Assembly: GCF_026013365.1 (NCBI RefSeq)
Contig: NZ_JAPDOE010000001.1
Coordinates: 1,302,001 to 1,366,000 of the forward strand
Length of the DNA stretch: 64,000 bases
Source: Paenibacillus sp. LS1
GTDB taxonomy: Bacteria; Bacillota; Bacilli; Paenibacillales; Paenibacillaceae
Direction: 5' to 3'
Shown: in pieces, positions 8,889 to 18,422 of the stretch
Position numbering within the stretch: position 1 is the stretch's first letter
Layout of the letters: each line of letters begins with the position of its first letter
The notes under the pieces: model-generated
The model's input: only the letters and a program-made list of their open reading frames with translations
Database searches by the model: none
What the model was told of the DNA's origin: nothing
Translations under genes and position numbers: made by a program

Positions 8889-11501
8889 TTATTCAAACTT
8901 TCCGTAGAAAGCGTTGCGGTATACATCAGCCAGTTCAGTTACCAGCGGCAACTTCGGATTGGCGGTTGTACATTGGTCTTCGAAGGCACGGTCTGCCAGA
9001 TAATCGACATGTGCTTCAAAGTCTTTTGCATCAAATCCGATTTCCTGGAACGATTCTTCAATACCCAAGATTTTGTTCAGGTTACGGATGGCGTTGATAA
9101 GACTGGTTACCCCTTCTTCTGTCGTGCGAGCAGGCAATCCCAAGATGCGAGCAATTTCGGCATACCGCTCATCCGCTACAAAGTGTGAATATTTCGGGAA
9201 CGATGCGAATTTGGTCGGTTTTTTCGCGTTGTAACGAATAACGTGCGGCATCAGGATTGCATTGGTGCGTCCGTGTGCGGTGTGATACTGACCGCCCCAT
9301 TTGTGCGCCAAGCTGTGGTTGATGCCCAGGAATGCGTTGGCAAACGCCATACCTGCAATTGTGGAAGCATTATGCATTTTCTCACGTGCCAGTTTATCGC
9401 CTTGTAGCGCAGATTGCTCCAGGTATTGGAACACCAGTTGAATGGCTTTAATCGCAAGTCCATCCGTGTAATCATTTGCCATAACAGATACATAAGCTTC
9501 AATCGCATGAGTCAGTACGTCCATACCTGTATCGGCAACCGCTGTTTTAGGCAGGGAGTATACGAATTCCGGATCGACAATCGCTACGTCTGGTGTCAGC
9601 TCATAGTCGGCCAATGGATATTTGGTGTTACCTTGATTTTTATCTGTGATAACCGCGAACGATGTCACTTCAGAACCTGTACCGGATGTGGTTGGAATCG
9701 CTACAAATTTCGCTTTTACGCCGAGACGTGGATATTTGTAGATCCGTTTGCGGATATCCATGAATTTTTGTTTCAGATCGTTAAAGTCCGTATCCGGATA
9801 TTCATAGAACAACCACATCGCTTTCGCAGCATCCATCGGTGATCCACCACCGAGTGCGATAATGCAGTCCGGTTGGAAACGGCGCATCATTTCTGTTCCG
9901 CGATCTACCGTTGTTGTGGACGGATCGGGCTCTACATCGGAGAATACTTCGATCGCTACCGGCATTTGACGTTGACGCAGATAGTGCTCTACTTTTTCCA
10001 CATAACCAAGTTTCACCATCATCGCATCCGTAATAATCGCAACACGTGTGATGTCAGGCATTTTGGCAAGATACTGCGTTGCCCCTTTTTCGAAGTAGAC
10101 TTTGTTCGGCACTTTGAACCATTGCATATTCACGGTACGGCGAGCCACCCTTTTCACATTGATTAAGTTCACAGCGGTTACGTTGGAAGAAGTCGAGTTA
10201 CGTCCGTATGATCCGCAGCCCAGTGTCAATGACGGCATATTCGTGTTGTAGATATCCCCGATGGCACCGTGTGTGGATGGTGAGTTCACAATAATCCGTC
10301 CGGTTTGCAGACGATCTGCGAATTTGCCGATCACTTCTTCATTTGTGGAGTGGATAACCGAGGAGTGACCCATGCCGCCAAAAGCAACCACTTCTGCTGC
10401 ACGCTCAATGCCCTCTGCTGCCGTTTTAACTTTGTAACAAGCCAGTACCGGGCTTAATTTCTCAGCCGACAATGGGAATTTGGTACCTACCCCTTCAATC
10501 TCGGCCACGAGAATTTTGGTGCCTGCTGGAACTTCAATACCGCACAACTTCGCAATGCTTACCGCAGATTGACCAACAATCGCCGGGTTCACCGCACATT
10601 TCTCGGCATTAATCGCACCTGCTGTCAATTTTGCTGCTTCATCTTTGTTAACAAAGTAACAGCCATTTGCGATCATTTTTTTCTTCACTTGATCGAAGAT
10701 CGGTTCTTCAATGATTACTGCTTGTTCGGAAGCACAGATCATGCCGTTATCGAAAGACTTGGACAGGATCAAATCCGTCACTGCCTGATTGATATCCGCG
10801 CTTTTCTCGATAAAGCAAGGTACGTTACCCGGTCCTACGCCCAGTGCAGGTTTACCACAGCTGTACGCTGCACGTACCATGCCTGATCCGCCTGTTGCCA
10901 GAATGAGCGCCACATCATTGTGATTCATCAGTTCGTTCGTACGATCCATGGAAGGATCATCAATCCACTGGATACAATCTGCTGGCGCACCATGTTTCAC
11001 AGCCGCTTCCAGTAGGATTTTAGCAGCTTCCCGGCTACAATTCTGTGCAGATGGGTGGAAGCCGAAGATGATTGGGTTACGGGTCTTGATGGAGATCAGT
11101 GCTTTAAACATCGTCGTTGATGTTGGATTGGTCACTGGTGTAATCCCCATGATGATGCCGACCGGCTCCGCAATTTTCTGGAAGCTTTCATACTCGTTAT
11201 CTTCAATCACACCTACAGTTTTGTCATACTTGATGCTATGGTACACATATTCTGTTGCAAATATATTTTTAGTGATTTTATCCTCATACACTCCGCGGCC
11301 TGTTTCTTCTACGGCCATCTTGGCGAGCATCATGTGTTTATCCAGACCCGCAAGCGCCATGGCTTGCACAATCCGGTCAATCTGTTTCTGGTCCATCTTC
11401 ATGAATGCGGCGTGTGCTTTATTCGCTTTGTCAATTAACGTTTGAATATACTGACCTGCTGTCGGTTCTTTTGCTGGGGCGACTTCGTTCTTTACAGCCA
11501 T
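8889..11501 (-). CDS. adhE: Bifunctional acetaldehyde-CoA/alcohol dehydrogenase
   Basis: Reduces acetyl-CoA to acetaldehyde and then ethanol, regenerating two NAD+ in fermentation; the enzyme usually forms spirosomes. N-terminal aldehyde dehydrogenase half carries the catalytic Cys in [12 protein letters not shown]. The C-terminal iron-dependent alcohol dehydrogenase half shows [13 protein letters not shown] for NAD binding and the iron ligands in [14 protein letters not shown] and [12 protein letters not shown]. The start MAVKNEVAP at 11501 has AGGAGG nine bases upstream; an in-frame ATG right after the AGGAGG is too close. Length 870 aa matches the family. A perfect Fnr site lies upstream. 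Single-gene unit ending in a hairpin. Confidence 0.98.
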   Translation of the reverse strand: MAVKNEVAPAKEPTAGQYIQTLIDKANKAHAAFMKMDQKQIDRIVQAMALAGLDKHMMLAKMAVEETGRGVYEDKITKNIFATEYVYHSIKYDKTVGVIEDNEYESFQKIAEPVGIIMGITPVTNPTSTTMFKALISIKTRNPIIFGFHPSAQNCSREAAKILLEAAVKHGAPADCIQWIDDPSMDRTNELMNHNDVALILATGGSGMVRAAYSCGKPALGVGPGNVPCFIEKSADINQAVTDLILSKSFDNGMICASEQAVIIEEPIFDQVKKKMIANGCYFVNKDEAAKLTAGAINAEKCAVNPAIVGQSAVSIAKLCGIEVPAGTKILVAEIEGVGTKFPLSAEKLSPVLACYKVKTAAEGIERAAEVVAFGGMGHSSVIHSTNEEVIGKFADRLQTGRIIVNSPSTHGAIGDIYNTNMPSLTLGCGSYGRNSTSSNVTAVNLINVKRVARRTVNMQWFKVPNKVYFEKGATQYLAKMPDITRVAIITDAMMVKLGYVEKVEHYLRQRQMPVAIEVFSDVEPDPSTTTVDRGTEMMRRFQPDCIIALGGGSPMDAAKAMWLFYEYPDTDFNDLKQKFMDIRKRIYKYPRLGVKAKFVAIPTTSGTGSEVTSFAVITDKNQGNTKYPLADYELTPDVAIVDPEFVYSLPKTAVADTGMDVLTHAIEAYVSVMANDYTDGLAIKAIQLVFQYLEQSALQGDKLAREKMHNASTIAGMAFANAFLGINHSLAHKWGGQYHTAHGRTNAILMPHVIRYNAKKPTKFASFPKYSHFVADERYAEIARILGLPARTTEEGVTSLINAIRNLNKILGIEESFQEIGFDAKDFEAHVDYLADRAFEDQCTTANPKLPLVTELADVYRNAFYGKFE

Positions 11502-11555
11502 CTCCCTCATCCTCCTAAAGGTTCGTATTAGTTTGTCTCTCTCGTTTACATTCAC

Positions 11556-11598
11556 ATCGTAACATGACAATAAATTTAATTATGTGATTTTTTTCACA
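11556..11598 (-). promoter_or_regulatory. Fnr-dependent promoter of adhE
   Basis: Perfect palindrome TGTGA-TTTTTT-TCACA at 11583-11598. A -10-like TACGAT at 11561-11556 on the minus strand gives a start near 11550 and a site centre near -41, the same geometry as at pflB. Confidence 0.75.
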
Positions 11599-11699
11599 AA
11601 GTATAACGAATTTAATTTAAGTTTTGTAGTGTCCTTTACACGACCATTTTCACTTCCTATTTAAACTATAGGGCTGTAAAATTCATCCTGTCCATCAAA

Positions 11700-11715
11700 A
11701 GTGAATTTTATCACA
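11700..11715. promoter_or_regulatory. Fnr-like site in the adhE-fnr intergenic region
   Basis: AGTGA-ATTTTA-TCACA, one mismatch from the perfect Fnr palindrome. It lies between divergent adhE and fnr, so it could give Fnr autoregulation or a second input to adhE. A TATACT element at 11777-11782 could be the fnr -10. Confidence 0.55.
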
Positions 11716-11789
11716 ATGTTTGAAATTTCGTCATTTTTACCCCCTTTCCTTCCCCCTCAAACGGTAAGATTAGGTATATACTGAACTTA

Positions 11790-11918
11790 AAAATTGAACC
11801 ACCGCAATTTGTACCGTCCTTCCTCCCGGCCGAGATGACCCTGATCAGGACGGCAACGGCTTGCGGCGAACCTCGGAGGCTACTGCAAGCTACAGAAGGT
11901 CGTCCGATGGACATAAAG
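11790..11918 (+). other. GC-rich structured leader of fnr
   Basis: The roughly 130 bases before fnr are unusually GC-rich and contain complementary segments (GTCCT with AGGAC, CCGAG with CTCGG). This suggests a folded 5' leader or a mobile-sequence scar. No known riboswitch was recognised. Confidence 0.3.
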
Positions 11919-11931
11919 GGGAGATAGACTT

Positions 11932-12648
11932 ATGAGAGAACTAACGACTGTACTGGAAAAACGTGGCAATACCAACTGTTTCTCGGAAGCGAATTTCAAC
12001 CATCTGCTAGTTACCATGAAAGATAGAACCTATCCGGAAGGTACACATCTGTACTGGGAAGGAGACGTCTCTGACAAACTTTATTATATGAAACGGGGTC
12101 GTGCCCAGATCACCAAATCAACGGATGAAGGCAAAGAACTGATAATGTACATGTATCAGTCCGGTGATATGATTGGTCAAGCTGATCCCTTCTTCGGCTC
12201 CAAACACAGCTTCTCAGCGGAAGTACTGGAAGACAGTGAGATTGGTGTACTGGAACACAAAGACCTGGAAATGCTGATATGCCAGCATTGTGACTTTGCG
12301 ATCGACTTTATGAAATGGATGGGCATCCACCACCGGCTGACACAGACCAAGTTCAGGGATCTCATGTTATATGGCAAACCGGGTGCGCTCTGTTCTACCC
12401 TCATTCGGTTGTCGAATTCGTATGGTGAGCCTCATGGAGAACATGTTATTATTCACAAAAAAATTACCCACACGGATCTGTCCAATATGATTGGGGCCAC
12501 CCGTGAAAGTGTAAACCGCATGTTAAGCGATCTGCGCAAGAAAGATGGCATAGAATATGACAATGGCATGATCGTCATCAAAGATCTGAAGATGCTGCAA
12601 GGCATCTGTCACTGTGAACTTTGTCCGAACGAGATCTGTCGTATTTGA
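11932..12648 (+). CDS. fnr: Fnr-type anaerobic transcription regulator
   Basis: Crp/Fnr-family oxygen-responsive activator. It has an N-terminal cyclic-nucleotide-binding-like barrel (LYWEGDVSDKLYYMKRGRAQ), a dimer helix, and a C-terminal winged helix with recognition helix GATRESVNRMLSDLRKK. The end of the protein, CHCELCPNEIC, holds C228, C231 and C236 in the CxxCx4C spacing used by B. subtilis Fnr (C227, C230, C235) for its [4Fe-4S] cluster, unlike the N-terminal cluster of E. coli FNR. Length 238 aa fits. GGGGAG lies nine bases before the ATG. Divergent from adhE; TGTGA-N6-TCACA sites next to pflB and adhE are its likely targets. Confidence 0.94.
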   Translation: MRELTTVLEKRGNTNCFSEANFNHLLVTMKDRTYPEGTHLYWEGDVSDKLYYMKRGRAQITKSTDEGKELIMYMYQSGDMIGQADPFFGSKHSFSAEVLEDSEIGVLEHKDLEMLICQHCDFAIDFMKWMGIHHRLTQTKFRDLMLYGKPGALCSTLIRLSNSYGEPHGEHVIIHKKITHTDLSNMIGATRESVNRMLSDLRKKDGIEYDNGMIVIKDLKMLQGICHCELCPNEICRI

Positions 12649-12694
12649 TGTACGAATATGCTAATAAGATGTGGCTTGCAAAACAATTTCATCA

Positions 12695-12737
12695 TTAAAA
12701 AAAGCCCAGTTCTCTATATAGAGATTGGGCTTCTTTG
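12695..12737. terminator. Bidirectional terminator between fnr and the lipoprotein gene
   Basis: AAAAAAAGCCCA, stem with TCTCTATATAGAGA, then TGGGCTTCTTT. The genes converge here, so it can serve both. Confidence 0.85.
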
Positions 12738-12742
12738 TATAC

Positions 12743-13456
12743 TTAGGATGCATTGGTCAATTCAAGCTTTACCGCATCACGTGGATTCAATTTCATATCC
12801 AAACCATTTTCCATTAATTCCTTGTCATTCACCATAATGACCCACCGCTGGTTCATGCGTGGTGTGACATTCTCGACCGAAACGACGAACTTATTGTTCT
12901 CCGACATTCTAACAATCCCGCTGGATTTCAAAACATCGCGAACTGTACATTCCTGGACATAGACTCCGGCATATTGACGATTGAGAGTTGGCATAATGTT
13001 TCCACCGCTCACCTTGAGTAACGTTGTCTGATATGCAACGCCATCCCCCCCACTGTCAGCGGCTTTCACGTAAATGATCACTTCATCTTTAGCATGAAGC
13101 TCCATGTTCCAATCTTCCTGTTCAATATCCTTGCCATTCAACTTCACAGCCCAGCTCAACGAAGAATCCAGAGAAACTTCACCCACGGATTGAATCCGTT
13201 TGCCATCCGCCGTAAAATCAACGAGTCCGCTATTAAGTAATGCTTTTTTGAGTGTCAAACCCTCACTAAAATCTCGCTTAATGGACTTCGTTGCATCAGG
13301 CAAAAATGTACTGCCATCTACAGCCACTGTAATCGTATTCGCTGTCTCCGTCTCTTTGACAATTGGCTGCTCTGAAGGTTGCGTCTCACTACATCCAGCC
13401 AAGATCGCCAGAATGAGCAAACATACACCTATGTAACCGGGGATTTTCTTCTTCAT
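12743..13456 (-). CDS. Lipoprotein with two DUF4430-like repeats
   Basis: Predicted surface lipoprotein of unknown role. MKKKIPGYIGVCLLILAIL is followed by the lipobox LAGC. Two similar modules follow, each with a line like WAVKLNGKDI then a segment ending in DEVIIYV (first copy) or DAVKLEL (second). This resembles the DUF4430/transcobalamin-C-terminal-like fold, which in other proteins binds ligands or polymers; the assignment is by eye. The start at 13456 fits the signal peptide, although the ribosome site GGGTGGTG is modest. Downstream of the 13654 gene, with a hairpin between. Confidence 0.7.
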   Translation of the reverse strand: MKKKIPGYIGVCLLILAILAGCSETQPSEQPIVKETETANTITVAVDGSTFLPDATKSIKRDFSEGLTLKKALLNSGLVDFTADGKRIQSVGEVSLDSSLSWAVKLNGKDIEQEDWNMELHAKDEVIIYVKAADSGGDGVAYQTTLLKVSGGNIMPTLNRQYAGVYVQECTVRDVLKSSGIVRMSENNKFVVSVENVTPRMNQRWVIMVNDKELMENGLDMKLNPRDAVKLELTNAS

Positions 13457-13593
13457 GTAGGTAACACCACCCTGCGTAAAATCATTCACCCTGTTGTCCA
13501 TAACCTCTATTATGGCACAACACTCCACAAAAAAAAGTGTCAAAGCCGTTACTTTTATGGTGCGTGCCCTCCAGAGAGGGCTTATACAACAAA

Positions 13594-13615
13594 GAGAGCC
13601 TGCATACAGGCTCTC
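13594..13615 (-). terminator. Hairpin terminator after the 13654 gene
   Basis: Perfect GAGAGCCTG/CAGGCTCTC stem with a four-base loop. On the minus strand it is followed by TTTGTTGT. A second small GCCCTC/GAGGGC hairpin lies at 13567-13582. Confidence 0.65.
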
Positions 13616-13653
13616 CAATCTAAATCACTTTTACGTTCTTATTGGTTAACTTA

Positions 13654-14385
13654 TTATTGGACACAAGCCTGCATGTATGTCCGTCCTCCATCTCCATCCT
13701 TCAGATATGGATTGAGTCCAAAGAATTGTTCCTCCGATACATATACCCCTGTCAGCAATCGGCCTTCAAGCAATCCACCGTCCACCTGTACGCAGCATGA
13801 AGGTGCGTCTACATACTCCTGGTATAACGGAATCTGACCATATTGTTGATGTACCTTGAATACCTTCCCTTGCTCATGCAAGGGGCGTTCCGAGAAATAG
13901 GTAGGCACAATATAACGGGCAATGACATCCAGTTCCTGCACACTATAGAAAGGTTCATCGCCCAGCCATGGTGCAAACATTCGAATCTTCTCATATTGAG
14001 ACCAGACAACCGCCTGAATCAGCATTTCTGCCTGAACCAACCGACCTTCTCTCATATCCAGACCCAACTGCTTTCCATGGATGGTTTCCTCCATGTGAGG
14101 CATCGCCGAATCAGGTTGTCTCAGTTCACATCCGATACACTTCCAGCCTCTGGACGTTTGAATCCATTTTTGCAGCACCGCCGGAGCTAATCTCGGACCA
14201 TCGCTGTTCACAGAATGCGTATTCACTTCGGCAAGATCATCCTTAACCGAACGCGAATATGCTGTGCGCTTAAACAACTCCGCAGCTTTTTTGTAGATTA
14301 GATGTACCTGAATGGATGCGCTCTCAAGTTCTGCAATATCTTTCTTGCCGTAGCGTACTTCACGGGATAAGCTTTCTTCTCTCAT
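13654..14385 (-). CDS. Hypothetical protein
   Basis: Not recognised. It is a soluble 243-aa protein with no signal peptide or membrane segment. One CxxC pair in GWKCIGCELRQ, near residue 80, could be half of a metal site. The middle is helical (VQAEMLIQAVVWSQYEKIR) and the end is rich in aromatic and acidic residues. The start MREESLS has AAGGAGG about ten bases upstream; the longer frame begins within a repetitive leader. It stands alone between terminators, so context gives no hint of function. Confidence 0.7.
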   Translation of the reverse strand: MREESLSREVRYGKKDIAELESASIQVHLIYKKAAELFKRTAYSRSVKDDLAEVNTHSVNSDGPRLAPAVLQKWIQTSRGWKCIGCELRQPDSAMPHMEETIHGKQLGLDMREGRLVQAEMLIQAVVWSQYEKIRMFAPWLGDEPFYSVQELDVIARYIVPTYFSERPLHEQGKVFKVHQQYGQIPLYQEYVDAPSCCVQVDGGLLEGRLLTGVYVSEEQFFGLNPYLKDGDGGRTYMQACVQ

Positions 14386-14504
14386 GACAAGTGGGCCTCC
14401 TTCGCTCCGGCCGTCTGCGGCCATTTTCTATAGATTATACTACAACTCATGACAACATGTGCACAGCCCAGGAGAAAAACGCCTATCCACGGTATATCTA
14501 AGAC

Positions 14505-14536
14505 AAAAACTCCTGATTTCTGTGGAAATCAGGAGT
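14505..14536 (-). terminator. Terminator of the HxlR gene
   Basis: Perfect 12-bp stem ACTCCTGATTTC/GAAATCAGGAGT; on the minus strand it is followed by TTTTTG. Confidence 0.8.
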
Positions 14537-14573
14537 CTATGTCATTAAAGCAACGCAAGTGGGTGATGTTGAG

Positions 14574-14891
14574 CTAGTCAACCCACTTCTCAGCCCAGTC
14601 TTGAATTTGATTCATGACAGGCTGGAGAGCTCTACCTTTGTCCGTCAGTTCATATTCAATACGAACCGGCGTCTCGGGATAGACGTGACGAACCAGAATA
14701 CCTTCACTCTCCAAGTCCTTCATCCGTTCGGACAACATCTTGTCACTCATAGACGGAATCAGATTGGAGATATCCTTGAATCGCTTCGAACCACTCATCA
14801 ACGTTTGAATAATTAAACCATTCCAGCGCTTGCCCAAAAAAGAAAACGCCGTCTCAAAACGCGGACACATCCGCAAGTCTTGACCTTCCAC
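14574..14891 (-). CDS. HxlR-family transcriptional regulator
   Basis: Small winged-helix DNA-binding protein of the HxlR/MarR-like class, often responding to aldehydes, quinones or redox stress. It shows CPRFETAFSFLGKRW, then a helix-turn-helix (FKDISNLIPSMSDKMLSERM) and the wing (EYELTDKGRAL). The conserved N-terminal Cys (CPRF) is the usual redox-sensing residue in this family. A GTG at 14891 with AAAGAGGTG six bases upstream is the likelier start; a GTG at 14915 would add eight residues but lacks a good site. The gene it controls is not obvious. Confidence 0.88.
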   Translation of the reverse strand: MEGQDLRMCPRFETAFSFLGKRWNGLIIQTLMSGSKRFKDISNLIPSMSDKMLSERMKDLESEGILVRHVYPETPVRIEYELTDKGRALQPVMNQIQDWAEKWVD

Positions 14892-15102
14892 ATTAATCAC
14901 CTCTTTAGAGATCACTCAACTTACATTTTGTTAGTATATTTCATAATAACATATTTAAGCTTCAAAGAAAACGTCTGCAACTAAAAAGTTTAAATTTTAG
15001 AAGCATAACATGCAAAATGGATCATACATCCCAGTATACATTACACGGTGCGTCGTAACCATGGGAAATATCGTATAACTTCCCCATAGTACTATCTTAC
15101 CC

Positions 15103-15155
15103 AAAAAGAACCCAACTGCCACAGTCATCATTGACTTGGAGAAGGGTTCTTTTTG
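15103..15155. terminator. Bidirectional terminator after the ThuA-like gene
   Basis: AAAAAGAACCC ... GGGTTCTTTTT outer stem with an inner AGTCA/TGACT stem. On the minus strand it closes the sugar-catabolism operon. Confidence 0.75.
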
Positions 15156-15196
15156 AATATAACTTATCATTTTCATTTCACGATTGAGTTAGTGAA

Positions 15197-15925
15197 TTAG
15201 ACCAGCACGCCACCAAATGGCCTTACAGGTTCGCTCTTACCGAATTCGGGCTTAAAGCTGCCGGCAGGATATGCCCATTTCACAGCGTTACTGATCACTC
15301 TTAATATTTCCGGTTTGTAATAGGTCGGATACGTCTCATGACCCGGTCGGAAATAGAAGATTTTACCTTCACCACGCCGGAACGTGCATCCGCTCCGGAA
15401 TACTTCTCCACCCTGGAAGTTACTTACAAACACCAGTTCATCGGGTACTGGAATATCGAAGAATTCTCCGTACATCTCTTCTTTTTCCAATACAATTTTG
15501 CCTTCGATGCCATCCGCAATCGGATGGGATGGATTCACACACCATACAATTTCCTGCTCGTCAGCTACACGCCACTTCAGATCACAGCTGGTTCCCATCA
15601 GTGCTTTGAATGGTTTGGAGAAATGTCCTGAATGGAGCACAATCATACCCATCCCGTTCAAAACTCGCTGCGCGACCTTCTGTGAGATCTCATCGCTTAC
15701 GCGATCATGTGCCATATGTCCCCACCATATGAGCACATCCGTGGAATTCAGCACTTCATCACTTAATCCGTGTTCAGGCTGATCCAGTGTAGCCGTCCGA
15801 ATAGCAAAGCCTTCGCCGCCAAGTCCGTCAGCCAGCGCTCGATGCAGACCATCCGGGTAGACCTCCCTTACTTCATCGTGAATTTTCTCATGGACAAATT
15901 CATTCCAAATGGTGACGTTGATCAT
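15197..15925 (-). CDS. ThuA-like trehalose-utilisation family protein
   Basis: Class I glutamine-amidotransferase-like fold of the ThuA family, found with sugar oxidoreductases and thought to act on oxidised or keto-sugars. Seen: [37 protein letters not shown] and [17 protein letters not shown], all typical. 242 aa from the ATG at 15925, chosen over a TTG two codons earlier because AGGGGG then has a nine-base spacing. Third gene of a likely operon with the isomerase and the Gfo/Idh/MocA oxidoreductase; a divergent AraC gene is the probable regulator. Confidence 0.88.
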   Translation of the reverse strand: MINVTIWNEFVHEKIHDEVREVYPDGLHRALADGLGGEGFAIRTATLDQPEHGLSDEVLNSTDVLIWWGHMAHDRVSDEISQKVAQRVLNGMGMIVLHSGHFSKPFKALMGTSCDLKWRVADEQEIVWCVNPSHPIADGIEGKIVLEKEEMYGEFFDIPVPDELVFVSNFQGGEVFRSGCTFRRGEGKIFYFRPGHETYPTYYKPEILRVISNAVKWAYPAGSFKPEFGKSEPVRPFGGVLV

Positions 15926-15949
15926 ATTCAATTTCCCCCTAATGTAGCT

Positions 15950-16918
15950 CTAAACCCACCACATATCGCCCAGCGGCTCTTCAATCAATACTTGCTGGAG
16001 ATTTTGCACGGCTTTAGAGAATCCTTCTTCAACCGACATCAGACCGTCTTCGTGCTCAATACTTACTACATAATCATATCCGACCAGACGCAAGGCACTC
16101 ATAATATCTGCCCAAGTCTTGTTATCATGTCCATAACCAACCGAGCGGAACTGCCAAGCCCGATCCAGCATATTGGTATAATCCTGCATATCCGTTACAC
16201 CGTGTTTGTTCACGTTGATCGGATCAATCGTTGTATCTTTGGCATGGAAGTGATGGATTGCTCCTTCACGTCCCAAGATGTGAATCGCCTGCACCGGATC
16301 AATGCCTTGCCACCACATGTGACTTGGGTCCAGATTGGCTCCGATCACTTCACCTGCTGCTTCACGCAGTCTCAGCAACGTTGCTGGTGTATGGACCGAG
16401 AATCCACCGTGCAGCTCCAGTCCAACTTTTACATTACGATCTGCTGCAAATTTACCCCACTCTGTCCAATAAGGGATAACTTTGTTCTCCCACTGCCACT
16501 TCAGGATCTCCTGGAAGTCATTCGGCCATGGTGCAACAGGCCAGTTTGGATATTTGGCATCCTCATGATCTCCCGGACAACCGGAGAATGTATTCACTAC
16601 AGGTACTTCCAGCTTCTCAGCCAGTTCTACCGTTTTAACAAAGTCATCGTGAAATCCTTTGGCAATATCCTTTTGCGGATGTAACGGGTTACCGTGACAG
16701 CTAAGTGCACTGATCGTCAAACCGCGTGATTCCACTGCATTTTTGAAGTTTTTCAATGCTGTAGGATTGCTTAACAATTCATCTGGCTTACAATGTGCAT
16801 TGCCTGGATGTCCACCTGTTCCGATTTCTACTGCTTTTAATCCCTTGGATGCTACATAATCAAGAGCATCCTCCAATTTACGTCCTCCGAATAGTACCAA
16901 AAATACGCCGAGTTTCAA
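15950..16918 (-). CDS. Sugar phosphate isomerase/epimerase (xylose isomerase-like TIM barrel)
   Basis: TIM-barrel metalloenzyme of the AP-endonuclease 2/IolE-like group. The sequence starts MKLGVFLVLFGG and shows VEIGTGGHPGN, LSCHGNPLHP, VGLELHGG and NLDPSHMWWQGIDP, which carry the His/Glu/Asp metal ligands of the family. TTG start at 16918 with GGGAGG eight bases upstream. It lies 24 bp before the ThuA-like gene. With the oxidoreductase this makes a catabolic set for an uncommon sugar or cyclitol; the exact substrate is not readable. Confidence 0.88.
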   Translation of the reverse strand: MKLGVFLVLFGGRKLEDALDYVASKGLKAVEIGTGGHPGNAHCKPDELLSNPTALKNFKNAVESRGLTISALSCHGNPLHPQKDIAKGFHDDFVKTVELAEKLEVPVVNTFSGCPGDHEDAKYPNWPVAPWPNDFQEILKWQWENKVIPYWTEWGKFAADRNVKVGLELHGGFSVHTPATLLRLREAAGEVIGANLDPSHMWWQGIDPVQAIHILGREGAIHHFHAKDTTIDPINVNKHGVTDMQDYTNMLDRAWQFRSVGYGHDNKTWADIMSALRLVGYDYVVSIEHEDGLMSVEEGFSKAVQNLQQVLIEEPLGDMWWV

Positions 16919-17119
16919 GTGCGATTCCTCCCTGGATTAGATATCGTATGATTGCTGAATTCATGAATATTGAACTGTAGACAATTACCGTTCAGATCAC
17001 GTGCCTGTTTAATTAGTGTGGAAAATCGAGAGTGTTTCTATCCTGAAATTGAACGTAAGAATACTGGTTATTCTACATCACTCGTAAGAGCATCAAACTT
17101 CGAACACTTATTACTCAGA

Positions 17120-18256
17120 CTAGTGCGATTCCACGGTTTCAATCTCAGTTTGAACTGTGCGAGTTACTGCAAAAGAATCATAGCTGCTCTCCAGATGTAT
17201 GTGCTTGCCTTCAAGTGAAGAACGCTGGAATGAATGCATGGCTTCCAGTACGTGATAAGCAAGCTTGCCACTGGCTTTGTGTTCGCGTCCGGCACGAATG
17301 GATTCAACCATTTCGGTTACGCCGATGCCTCGTTCATTTTGTCCACTTTCGAAGACTGGTTTGACCGTCTCCCAAGTGTCTTGACCGTATCTGCGAACCT
17401 TCACTTCCCCGTTAAAATAATTGGGGTCCGGTACACTAAGCGTACCTTCTGTACCATAGATTTCAATACGTGGTAGATCCGAAGCTCCGCGAATATCGAA
17501 ACTGGTGATCATGGTTGCGATGGCACCTTCTGCAAAATCAATGGTTCCTGCCAAGTGGGTAGGCGTCTCTACTTGCAGTGCTGTACCTTCCTTCGGCCCA
17601 GAGCCAATCTTGCGATCTGCAATCTGTATACCTGCCGAGGCGCTGATTCTGCGTATCGGTCCAAGCAGCGTAATCAGAGCGGTCAGGTAGTAAGGTCCCA
17701 TATCAAACATCGGTCCGCCACCTGCAACATAAAAGAACTCCGGATTAGGATGCCAAGCTTCTGGTCCTCCACCCATGAAGAAAGAAGTCGCTGCAACCGG
17801 TTTGCCAATCAGGCCATCCTCAATGGCTTTACGAGCTGTTTGGATGCCTGAACCAAGGAAGGTATCCGGTGCAGAACCCACATACAATCCCTTTTCCTCA
17901 GCCAGCTCAACAACCTTGCGACCATCCTCAAGAGATATTGCCAGCGGCTTCTCGGCATACACATGTTTGCCCGCTTCGAGTGCAGCCAGATCGGTCATGG
18001 CATGACTGCCAGGAACCGTAAGGTTCAGCACGAGCTCAATTTCGTTATTTTGCAGCAACTCATCTACATTGTAAACGTTTGCGATATTAAATTCATCTGC
18101 CCGTTCCTGAGCGCGCTCACGAATCAAATCCGCAACAGCCACGACTTCAATGACCGGGTTGTTTTTGAGATTCTCCAAGTAGATGGCACTGATGTTACCG
18201 CACCCGATGATGCCTGCTTTCATTTTCTCCACTGTGTCGTTCATCTCCTTACGCAT
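17120..18256 (-). CDS. Gfo/Idh/MocA-family oxidoreductase
   Basis: NAD(P)-dependent sugar or inositol dehydrogenase. N-terminal Rossmann motif AGIIGCGNISAIYL, the catalytic EKPL motif (HVYAEKPLAIS), and GGGPMFDMGPYYLTAL from the C-terminal substrate domain, where the His of some relatives is replaced. About 375 aa, normal length. The start is uncertain: ATG codons at 18256, 18244 and 18223 all have imperfect ribosome sites. About 200 bp with no gene separates it from the isomerase. It is first in the operon and divergent from an AraC regulator. Confidence 0.9.
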   Translation of the reverse strand: MRKEMNDTVEKMKAGIIGCGNISAIYLENLKNNPVIEVVAVADLIRERAQERADEFNIANVYNVDELLQNNEIELVLNLTVPGSHAMTDLAALEAGKHVYAEKPLAISLEDGRKVVELAEEKGLYVGSAPDTFLGSGIQTARKAIEDGLIGKPVAATSFFMGGGPEAWHPNPEFFYVAGGGPMFDMGPYYLTALITLLGPIRRISASAGIQIADRKIGSGPKEGTALQVETPTHLAGTIDFAEGAIATMITSFDIRGASDLPRIEIYGTEGTLSVPDPNYFNGEVKVRRYGQDTWETVKPVFESGQNERGIGVTEMVESIRAGREHKASGKLAYHVLEAMHSFQRSSLEGKHIHLESSYDSFAVTRTVQTEIETVESH

Positions 18257-18422
18257 GGTGAAAATCTGCGTTTGAATGGTTGAGATACATATATTTTGTT
18301 GGATGTTTCCTGTTCCTTAAATCTAATACTATGGTATTCCGTTTCAGCTTCAATTAAAATGAATAATATGATTGAAACATGAACTATCTGGTCATAATTT
18401 TCAAATTGCAAGGAGTATGCCC

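Noticed and set aside
15770..16684. 304-codon open frame on the plus strand
   Set aside because: It lies antisense to the isomerase gene, has low-complexity Cys/His/Ile-rich composition and no ribosome site; it is a shadow of the real gene.
18068..18082. Catabolite-response-like TGTAAACGTTTGCG
   Set aside because: It lies inside the oxidoreductase gene and departs from the cre consensus at the 3' end.
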